Shown in pieces: positions 45,647 through 52,717 of a stretch of DNA of 64,000 bases (positions are counted from its first letter, which is position 1; every line of letters starts with the position of its first letter). The position numbers and the translations under genes are program-made. The notes beneath the pieces were generated by a model. The model worked only from the letters and a program-made list of their open reading frames with translations. It did not search any database and was not told the DNA's origin. Source of the DNA: a virus; the IMG/VR virus record IMGVR_UViG_3300024312_000003, positions 1 to 64,000 of that record; one strand, written 5' to 3'.

Positions 45647-46777
45647 TTATTTTGTTTCCTTACTAAACAAGGAAACAATACCGATGATTCCCAAGATAAT
45701 TGCTGGTACTGACTTAATGAGTTCTGCTGCATTCTTGCGCTCCTGAGACGCGGCTTCATACCGATCTTTTACTCTCATTGTCTCTCGTTCCTGTGCTTCT
45801 CTTTCAAGCTGCATTTTCATTTGATGCATCTTGTTTGCGAAGTCATTAGCCTGTATCTCCATTTGTCTTTCTAAGTTATCTCTTTCCATTGTTGCTTTTT
45901 CCAATGAATTTTCAGATAACTTAAGATCCGCTTCAATCTTAGTGATCTTAGCTTGAAATTCGTTACACTTTAGCTGATCTTCATCTTGCCTGGTGTATCT
46001 AGCTTCATGATAGGCTTTATGGAGCTTAAAATACGGAGGTTCCTGGTCTAGTTCATAACGTTCCGCAAAACGACCAGATTCATCGAGTCTGCCGTTTTGT
46101 GGTTTGTTAGTCCATACATAGATTCCGTCGGTTCGAGTGCTGTCAATTACTGGATCTATCTTTACCACATCGTCACCGATGCGGAGCCATCTAGTTCCAA
46201 TTTTTCCAAAATTATCTACAATATTGATGGAGTAGATAAAATTTCCACCAGTATTGTCAATCACCTCTGATTTTTGTCGATCTAGAAACTTATGTAACTC
46301 TGCTTCTCGACTATATGGGTGAAAGGGTATCGATCTGTGTCCTTTAGTGGATAGCACAAGATCTAAATCAGTTATATAAACCAGTCCTCCAGACTCTACT
46401 AAGTCATTCTCAAATATAACATATTCAAACTGATACTTACCTCTATTTAAATAGCCGGGTTTCTCATGAATGTTATATTCTTTAATTAGATTTAATTCTG
46501 GAGAATTATCGCAAATATGCGAATTTACAAACTCGATTAAGTTTTCTCGAGTCGGATGTGTGAACACATATTCAATTTGAACAACGAATGCATTGTTTGG
46601 CTCCGGTTTAGGAAGGATGTCAAATTTAATTCCATCTCTAGATGCTACTCCGATTGTTTTACATGTACCGTTTCGATATTTAACATGTCGAGATACGGGT
46701 GGTTCAATACGGCTAGAATGGAAATCAACTCCTCCGTTGGTCCATCGCTGAATGCTATTTGCCTGCTTATGTAGCAT
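45647..46777 (-). CDS. coiled-coil protein with C-terminal membrane segment, 376 aa
   Basis: Start ATG 46777 with ribosome-binding site GGAAGG. Residues 1-265 are an alpha/beta domain with short strand motifs (YQFEYVIFENDLVESGGLVY; IYVWTNKPQNGRLDESGRF). Residues about 272-345 are a strong coiled coil (KITKIEADLKLSENSLEKAT; MERDNLERQMEIQ), and residues 356-372 form a hydrophobic segment (SVPAIILGIIGIVSLF). This suggests a membrane-bound or capsid-associated tether. It lies between the capsid and RNAP beta genes. No family is recognised. Confidence 0.65.
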   Translation of the reverse strand: MLHKQANSIQRWTNGGVDFHSSRIEPPVSRHVKYRNGTCKTIGVASRDGIKFDILPKPEPNNAFVVQIEYVFTHPTRENLIEFVNSHICDNSPELNLIKEYNIHEKPGYLNRGKYQFEYVIFENDLVESGGLVYITDLDLVLSTKGHRSIPFHPYSREAELHKFLDRQKSEVIDNTGGNFIYSINIVDNFGKIGTRWLRIGDDVVKIDPVIDSTRTDGIYVWTNKPQNGRLDESGRFAERYELDQEPPYFKLHKAYHEARYTRQDEDQLKCNEFQAKITKIEADLKLSENSLEKATMERDNLERQMEIQANDFANKMHQMKMQLEREAQERETMRVKDRYEAASQERKNAAELIKSVPAIILGIIGIVSLFSKETK

Positions 46778-46868
46778 AACGACCTTCCAAGGATGATTCT
46801 AGTTCTGCTGGATATATTTCCAGCTCACGATAGTAATATGTGTCTGTTTATCTTTTCATTTTTAGGGC

Positions 46869-46899
46869 ATAAACAGGGAGGCTTAGCCTCCCTGTTTAT
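46869..46899 (-). terminator. terminator after major capsid gene
   Basis: Stem of 14 perfect pairs (ATAAACAGGGAGGC with its complement) and loop TTA, preceded by GGGC, so the GGGCATAAA edge of the family is kept with a different inner stem. It lies about 40 bases after the capsid stop, fitting a strong late transcript end. Confidence 0.85.
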
Positions 46900-46938
46900 T
46901 ATCTCAATAATGGACAGTTACCCATCCATTACTTTTGA

Positions 46939-49119
46939 TTACTTCTCGTCAGTCCAGACAGCGATCTTGTTAGCGACCACTTCGCTCAGGTTGCTGACTT
47001 CCACAACACCCAGAACCGGCAGGTTCGTGACGTGCAGGAACGAAGCTTGAGCAGTCAGTTCCTTAGAAGTCTGACCGTTACGGCTGATCGGCAGCACGAT
47101 GGTCATTTCAGGCTTGAAGGCCATGTTGCCGAAGTGCAGCGGGTTAGGCGTACCGCTGGTAGCGGTGCCGAAATCACCGAAGGTCACGAAGATCTTACCC
47201 TTGACGCGTTCGTCCAGAGTGGTGACGATCTTGCAGTTGAAGCCTTCACCCAGAGTGCGGATGTCGCCAACAACTTGCAGGTAACCAGCGGTCACCGGAT
47301 CGGTAGCCAGGATGACGGTAGGCTTGGCAGCTTCACCACCATTGATGGCATCGGCAGCAGCCTTGTAACCCGAGTCACGATACAGGTTGTAAGCGATGTC
47401 ACGAGCAGCGTTCACCAGAACAGCTTGAATGTCAGCAGCACGTTCATGCGACTTCGTCGAGTCGATGATTGCGCCAACGCCATTCACACCGAAGTCCAGA
47501 GGCTTCTTGATGAAAGCAGGCGTAACCAGATAACGACCAACACCCAGAACTTCCACGCGATCGAACGCATTGCTCTTTTCCAGAACGGTCTTTTCCAGAA
47601 CGTCAGCAGCGCGCAGCAGCTCGGTCACGGCAGCGTTGCTGGTTTGCACGCGAGTAGCGGTAACCAGAGCGCGCAGATCTGAAGGATCCGTGCTATCACC
47701 ATTGCCCAGAGGACGAGGGATAGAGATAGGAGCCAGCAGAGGAACGAAGTAGCTTTGCTGATAAGTGATGGTGTCCAGCAGCTTACCGCGTTGACGACGG
47801 TTCAGGTTCGAACGACGACCCTTCAGCTCGTAACCAATCAGAGTAGCGCCTGCGAAGGCAGCGACCACAGCAGCCACAGCGCCGTCAGTAGGGGCGTACT
47901 TGGTACCGTTAGCGTCGGTAACCGACACGACTTCCACAGCGCCAGCGTTCAGAGAAGTGGTCGAGTCTTGCAGGTTAACACTACCAGTCACGCTCACCGA
48001 CAGAGCAACGTTCCAGTTACCAGAAGCCACAACTGCCAGAGCTTGCAGAGCGGTGCCGTCGTAACGCTTGGTGTCAGGCTTAATCAGCAGTGAGCTGTTT
48101 TCGAAGAACAGCTGCATCGTGCGAACAGCACCTTGTTGCGAAGGATTGAACACCGAGGTGAACAGTCCAGAGGTCGACAGACGAATCACGTCGTCGTCGG
48201 TAGTGCCTGCACCACCAGGAGCGCGCAGGATCAGGGCTTCAAGCGACAGAGCCGGATCGACTGAGTCGGTTTGATCCATCAGACCAGCAGCAACGAGAGT
48301 GTCGGTTTGCGAAATACCCAGCAGGCTGAACTTCTTACCGAAAGCCAGAGCCGAAGTAGTAACGTTTTCACCACCAACGCTAACAGTACGGGTAGCCAGA
48401 ACGCTGGTGTCAACGAAGTTGGCGGCCGATGCAGCGCGGTAGACGGGCACGATGTCGGTGCTATCGTTACGCAGGATCGAAGAGTCACGCACAGCGTGAA
48501 TGATGTTGCGACGGTTGAAGCTATCAACGGCACCCGATACTTGACGACGGAAATCATCAACCACGGTAACCAGCTCAACAGCGACACGATAGCCGAAGTT
48601 GTCAGGAGTAACCACCACGGTCGGGAACAGAGTTTCGCCGAATTCGTCTTGCTTAGCAGCCATCATGTTGTAAGCAACAGAGTAGATGGCGGCGTTGCGG
48701 TTGTCACGCTCGTCGTAAGCTTCAGTAGCAACCGACAGACGATCGACGCTTTCCATAGCAGGAACAACACGGTGATCTTCAGTCGAAGCAGGAGTTTGAT
48801 GCTTTTGCGAGAAGTAAGCCAGGGGGTCAGCAGACACCACAGCAGCAACGCGCATTGCTTCGATCTGAGCCACAGTCAGGCTTTCCAGACCAATTTCCAT
48901 GGCCGATTGCTTAACAGCACGTTCCAGAGTTTCAATGCTGGATTCAACGTTCTGAGTCGAAACAGAGTCAATCGACTCCATCGAAATAAACGACTTAGCG
49001 GTGTTCTTGCTAACGAAAGTGCTACCACCTTGTGCCAGGGCGACTTCCTGCAGTTTGGCAACCAGATGACCGATGGTCGAATTCTGAGTAGCCTTGGTCT
49101 TGTAAATAGATTTGCTCAT
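46939..49119 (-). CDS. major capsid protein, 726 aa, with N-terminal propeptide
   Basis: Start ATG 49119. Residues 1-133 form a helical delta-like propeptide (TLERAVKQSAMEIGLESL); likely prohead-protease sites of the (S/A)xE type are E114 (ASTE) and E133 (SVATE). The mature start AYDERDNRNAAIYSVAYNMM is followed by KQDEFGETLFPTVVVTPDNFG, the HK97-fold E-loop/N-arm region as in large phiKZ-type capsid proteins (700-750 aa). Insertions near 310-420 may form capsid surface domains. Codon use is visibly GC-richer and more optimised than in all neighbours, as expected for the most abundant virion protein. It is the promoter-proximal or second gene of a large minus-strand block that also includes RNAP beta. 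Confidence 0.9.
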   Translation of the reverse strand: MSKSIYKTKATQNSTIGHLVAKLQEVALAQGGSTFVSKNTAKSFISMESIDSVSTQNVESSIETLERAVKQSAMEIGLESLTVAQIEAMRVAAVVSADPLAYFSQKHQTPASTEDHRVVPAMESVDRLSVATEAYDERDNRNAAIYSVAYNMMAAKQDEFGETLFPTVVVTPDNFGYRVAVELVTVVDDFRRQVSGAVDSFNRRNIIHAVRDSSILRNDSTDIVPVYRAASAANFVDTSVLATRTVSVGGENVTTSALAFGKKFSLLGISQTDTLVAAGLMDQTDSVDPALSLEALILRAPGGAGTTDDDVIRLSTSGLFTSVFNPSQQGAVRTMQLFFENSSLLIKPDTKRYDGTALQALAVVASGNWNVALSVSVTGSVNLQDSTTSLNAGAVEVVSVTDANGTKYAPTDGAVAAVVAAFAGATLIGYELKGRRSNLNRRQRGKLLDTITYQQSYFVPLLAPISIPRPLGNGDSTDPSDLRALVTATRVQTSNAAVTELLRAADVLEKTVLEKSNAFDRVEVLGVGRYLVTPAFIKKPLDFGVNGVGAIIDSTKSHERAADIQAVLVNAARDIAYNLYRDSGYKAAADAINGGEAAKPTVILATDPVTAGYLQVVGDIRTLGEGFNCKIVTTLDERVKGKIFVTFGDFGTATSGTPNPLHFGNMAFKPEMTIVLPISRNGQTSKELTAQASFLHVTNLPVLGVVEVSNLSEVVANKIAVWTDEK

Positions 49120-49171
49120 TTTTATATCCTATTCATGCATGAATATTGAGAAAGGGTACGTCTTTTGAATT

Positions 49172-49759
49172 TTAATCAACAGACATCAACGACTCCAAAT
49201 ACAGAGTCATAGCTGGATGACTAGCAACACTCGTTGATGATTCGTACACATACAATTGCTTGATAATGTCACGAATCAACTCAGAACGTAAACTATGCAT
49301 TTTCTCGGGAGAGAAACCTTGGTCATTTATCACAATACCGATTGCTCGATCTTGCAAGTCAATTAACTCATAACTCTTTTCAGAATCAGAGCTTATACCA
49401 AGTTTAGCAACAACACTGCCTTGAGCGTTGGTCTTGCTGAATAGTCTGTCTCTAATCAAATCTAATACGCCTTCAGTGTGACTGATGGCAGTAATTTGAT
49501 TCAATAGATAAGACTGATCTTCTGGTGTAGCGCGCACACTCCACTCATAAAAGATATTGGAAAAAATCTTACTATTTTTATTTTTGAAGATTTTTAATTC
49601 GAATTCATCAGAGGCAAGAGCTGATATTCCTGCCAAATCAGACGCAGAAAGCGTTGATTTTATTTTAGAAAATTGGAGTAAGTCTGATGCATTCAGACCG
49701 TTTAAGCGCAATGCACTTATAACCCAATGCGGTATTAGATATATCTTGGTGCTGAACAT
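49172..49759 (-). CDS. hypothetical protein, 195 aa
   Basis: Start ATG 49759. Mostly helical (LNASDLLQFSKIKSTLSASD; EGVLDLIRDRLFSK), with a short beta segment around DLQDRAIGIVINDQ and a helical end (SLRSELIRDIIKQLYVYESS). It lies immediately before the major capsid gene, where scaffold or protease-substrate proteins may occur, but no such motif is seen. Function unknown. Confidence 0.6.
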   Translation of the reverse strand: MFSTKIYLIPHWVISALRLNGLNASDLLQFSKIKSTLSASDLAGISALASDEFELKIFKNKNSKIFSNIFYEWSVRATPEDQSYLLNQITAISHTEGVLDLIRDRLFSKTNAQGSVVAKLGISSDSEKSYELIDLQDRAIGIVINDQGFSPEKMHSLRSELIRDIIKQLYVYESSTSVASHPAMTLYLESLMSVD

Positions 49760-49880
49760 ATTCTTTATCTGTTTAGATGGAAACTTGAGATCATCATCTA
49801 CACAATTGGTTATTTTTTCCTATATTTCTCTTTTCTATGTCGAGTTAAATCTCAGAAAAATTTAAAATAGAAGAAAGAAA
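49760..49880. promoter_or_regulatory. divergent promoter region, capsid block / helicase
   Basis: A 121-base AT-rich spacer between divergent starts. T-rich segments (GGTTATTTTTTCC; TTTCTCTTTTCTATG) occupy the centre. A strong late promoter for the capsid block and an earlier promoter for the helicase gene would be expected here; no consensus was confirmed. Confidence 0.3.
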
Positions 49881-51431
49881 ATGGATAATAAACTGATCTT
49901 GATCCAGGCTATTACTCTTCTAGCTAGAGAAAGTCAATTGGAAGATGGTGGTGTAGATTCGTCCGCTATCATTCGACCTATTGCTGAAAGTGTTCAATTA
50001 CCAGACATCAGCATTGGTCTTGTGGATTCCGAAAGAGAAATACTCATCGGACTAAAAAAGATTTGCATTGACATGTGTGATGCACCTGTCAAGAAATTTG
50101 AAGTACTAGATATTCTTCAAAAAGTACAATACATTTGTAGAAATGAAGAATCACTATATAAGACTCTACATAGTGGTATTTCTACAGAATTAGAACAAAA
50201 TAAACTTAAGAAGGTCTGCGCTTCAATTCGTCGTTCAATTAAGAAACACGAAGATGAGAAGAAGATTTCTGAAATTCTTCAAAAGGCAGCAACTGACGTT
50301 AAATTCAACAGAGACAAAATCACAGACATTCACGCATTTGTTGCAGAAATGTATACAAAGCTAGATCCTTTTAGGACTGGTAAAGATGATGTTGATCCAG
50401 CGATTGTTGGTTGTGTTGATTTCAGTGATAAAGAATCTCTTGAAAAAGAATTTGAACTTGGTAAAGAGCTAAACGATGATCGAGGTATCCTTAAGACCGG
50501 ATGGCAGGGTATTAATCGTCTTACTCAAGGTGGATTGAGAAGAGGTGAGTCGATTGTTGCGCTTGGTTTACAACATAATTTTAAAACAGGCTTTACTCTA
50601 TCTTTATTTAAACACATCGCTCTTTATAACAAACCATTTATGCTTGATGAGAAGAAGAAGCCCATGCTTCTACATATCTCATTTGAAAACTCTTTGAGTC
50701 TTAACATGCCGTTCTTGTATAAGAACATCTATGAAAATAAGACTCTGCAACAAGCGGATATAGCTAGTAAAACTTCCGAAGAAATGGCAGCTTATGTCAT
50801 TGAGGAATTGAAGGTTAACGGATATGAAATCAGATTCATTCACGTTAATCCTTCCTTGTGGACATATCTGGATATTCAAAACTACGTGACGTCTCTTGAA
50901 GCTGAAGGTTATGAAATTCATCTGTTGATGACTGACTACCTGAATATGATTCCAAAAACTGGTTGCGATAACACTGGTCCTCAAGGAAGTAACATTCGGG
51001 ATTTGTTTAGAAGAATGCGTAACTTTTGTGCTGCAAGAAAGACAACCTTTGTTACCCCTCACCAGCTTTCCACTGAAGCAAAGATGCTTATCAGAAATGG
51101 ACTAGAGGATACCTTTGTTAAAGAAGTTGCTAATAAAGGTTACTATGATAGTTGTAGAACGATTGACCAGGAAGTAGATCTGGAAATCTATTTCCACATT
51201 GTTAAGGTCGATGGTAAGTCATATTTGACAGTGCAGCGCGGTAAACATCGTTTGATCCATCAGACGAAGCCAGAATATCTTTATTGTGTTCTTCCATTTG
51301 AAGACATTGGCGATATTCGAGATGACGTTAATGGACCGGATACAACCCGTAAAAAGCCAGGTCATGGTCCTATGGGATCTACAACCTCTGTTCCTTTTTG
51401 GGATTTTAGTGGTGAAAACTCACCTACTTAA
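49881..51431 (+). CDS. DnaB/gp41-like replicative helicase, 516 aa
   Basis: Start ATG 49881. Residues about 205-415 form a RecA-type helicase core: TGWQGINRLTQGGLRRGESI (the usual DnaB entry GxxxLDxxxGGLxxGxLxI), Walker A ALGLQHNFKTGF with K235 and T236, Walker B LLMTDYLNMI, and FVTPHQLSTEAK (DnaB/RecA motif with a sensor glutamine). The N-terminal 190 residues are helical and may load primase or clamp partners. It shares the unusual NFK(S/T) P-loop with the RecA-like gene at 15881. It should unwind the phage replication fork. The C-terminal 40 residues are charged and low-complexity. Confidence 0.8.
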   Translation: MDNKLILIQAITLLARESQLEDGGVDSSAIIRPIAESVQLPDISIGLVDSEREILIGLKKICIDMCDAPVKKFEVLDILQKVQYICRNEESLYKTLHSGISTELEQNKLKKVCASIRRSIKKHEDEKKISEILQKAATDVKFNRDKITDIHAFVAEMYTKLDPFRTGKDDVDPAIVGCVDFSDKESLEKEFELGKELNDDRGILKTGWQGINRLTQGGLRRGESIVALGLQHNFKTGFTLSLFKHIALYNKPFMLDEKKKPMLLHISFENSLSLNMPFLYKNIYENKTLQQADIASKTSEEMAAYVIEELKVNGYEIRFIHVNPSLWTYLDIQNYVTSLEAEGYEIHLLMTDYLNMIPKTGCDNTGPQGSNIRDLFRRMRNFCAARKTTFVTPHQLSTEAKMLIRNGLEDTFVKEVANKGYYDSCRTIDQEVDLEIYFHIVKVDGKSYLTVQRGKHRLIHQTKPEYLYCVLPFEDIGDIRDDVNGPDTTRKKPGHGPMGSTTSVPFWDFSGENSPT

Positions 51432-51432
51432 A

Positions 51433-51909
51433 ATGAAAAAACTACTTAATAAACTAGTCACTAAGTTTTTTAAATGGATCGAATATGAAGGCATCATCGG
51501 TCCCCCTGGACCTCCCGGACCACAAGGATTGCGTGGTTTAGATGCCAAAGTACCAGATATCAACAAACATCCCGGATATACAACCATGTGTCCTTTTAAC
51601 ACTAAGGGGGATGGTTTGGGAATTGAAACAATTAACATAGATTGTAACTTCACTTCCTATTGCTTCAATCTGGAGAAGAATAAGGAATATATTCTTTCCT
51701 TTATTAATTACCCGCAAGAGCAATTTGCAGTAACTAAAATAAAATTACTGTTCATCAAATGTAAAGGCGGGTATATCAAGTTTGGTGACAATATTGTTTT
51801 TAATTCACCTTCTGAAATGCCGATATTTAAAGAAGGTTCAACTGTTGTTTTGGAAGTTATGACAATGGACGGTGTTACGTGGTATGCTAAAACAATTCAT
51901 GGATATTGA
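51433..51909 (+). CDS. small collagen-like protein, 158 aa
   Basis: Start ATG 51433 (MKKLLNKLVT), one base after the helicase stop, so the two are co-translated. Residues 19-36 are six collagen-type triplets (IIGPPGPPGPQGLRGLDA), followed by a 120-residue beta-rich domain (FTSYCFNLEKNKEYILSFIN). Collagen-like stretches trimerise structural proteins, so this is probably a small trimeric virion decoration or receptor protein. Placement behind a helicase gene is unusual. Other parts are not recognised. Confidence 0.65.
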   Translation: MKKLLNKLVTKFFKWIEYEGIIGPPGPPGPQGLRGLDAKVPDINKHPGYTTMCPFNTKGDGLGIETINIDCNFTSYCFNLEKNKEYILSFINYPQEQFAVTKIKLLFIKCKGGYIKFGDNIVFNSPSEMPIFKEGSTVVLEVMTMDGVTWYAKTIHGY

Positions 51910-51943
51910 TGTTGATCCTATGAAATAAATAGGAGAATCTTCC

Positions 51944-52684
51944 ATGTCTAAGAAACAATTAGAAGACCACATATTGACTTACCCAGATTCAAAGTCAAAA
52001 GAACTCACGGTATTTACAAGAGATGAAATCGGTGAACTCTACCACATCTCTAAAGATACTACTATCAGAGAATTTACACCAAGATTCTCTAAAAGACAAA
52101 TGAGTACTGAAGACATAACCATATCTAGAGTTGTTAGTTGCCCAACAATTTATGGTTGTATACTTGCATATTCATCTATGCATGCCGATTATACGAATCT
52201 AATCACTAAAATAAATGACAAAGATTCAACGTGGAAAGGTGGGTATGTCATTTATAGATTGGATTACGAGTTTGGATTGAGTCCGAGTTCTAAATTGGTT
52301 CCTGATGTAAATTATACCGATGAAAAATGGTTAGTTGCTTACAATGAATTAACCAAAGGATACAGACCGACTAAGGTAGGTAAGATCTTTGCACAACAAA
52401 TTACATATAAGCCAACTGATGACAAATTACCAACCATAGAAAGCATTTTGTTTATTGAGGTCAATGATTCTAAAGGTATTCAGTTAAGTAAGAATATAAA
52501 ACTGGATAAAGGCTACTGGATTATTGAATTGCCAATATGGGATCATCAATCGTGGAAAAATCTATCTTTTAAGAACGATAATAACATTGTTGTTAAGCAG
52601 ATAAACAGAGATGAATGGTTGTCTAATAAAGATGTCGTAGCAAGCATGCTTTCCGCAGAAGCTCCATCTTATTTTAATTGGTAG
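51944..52684 (+). CDS. hypothetical protein, possibly ART-fold, 246 aa
   Basis: Start ATG 51944, strong ribosome-binding site AGGAGA. The N-terminal half contains LYHISKDTTIREFTPRFSKR and RVVSCPTIYGCILAYSS, an LYHxS...PR...SxxIxxCL pattern that I have seen in unassigned phage proteins; LYHIS resembles the first motif of ADP-ribosyltransferases, but the later motifs are not convincing. The C-terminal half is beta-rich (KTYKPTDDKL type segments and ILFIEVNDSKGIQLSKNI). Function unknown; the ART idea is weak. Confidence 0.5.
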   Translation: MSKKQLEDHILTYPDSKSKELTVFTRDEIGELYHISKDTTIREFTPRFSKRQMSTEDITISRVVSCPTIYGCILAYSSMHADYTNLITKINDKDSTWKGGYVIYRLDYEFGLSPSSKLVPDVNYTDEKWLVAYNELTKGYRPTKVGKIFAQQITYKPTDDKLPTIESILFIEVNDSKGIQLSKNIKLDKGYWIIELPIWDHQSWKNLSFKNDNNIVVKQINRDEWLSNKDVVASMLSAEAPSYFNW

Positions 52685-52717
52685 GGCATAAAGAGGGGAT
52701 TTCCCCTCTTTATGCCC
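52684..52717. terminator. bidirectional terminator palindrome, copy 6
   Basis: 16-bp arms (GGGCATAAAGAGGGGA) with a TT centre, so one base differs from the other copies, between convergent stops at 52684 and 52718. The stop codon TAG of the plus-strand gene runs into its left arm. Confidence 0.85.

Noticed and set aside
48271-49149. Long plus-strand reading frame (292 codons) opposite the major capsid gene
   Set aside because: It lies entirely in the GC-rich antisense of the capsid gene, has a Ser/Val/Asn/His-rich composition typical of shadow frames, and has no ribosome-binding site.
8734-52717. Interpretation of the repeated palindromes as a CRISPR-like array or an insertion sequence
   Set aside because: The copies are kilobases apart, always at gene ends, without spacers, transposase genes or target duplications.
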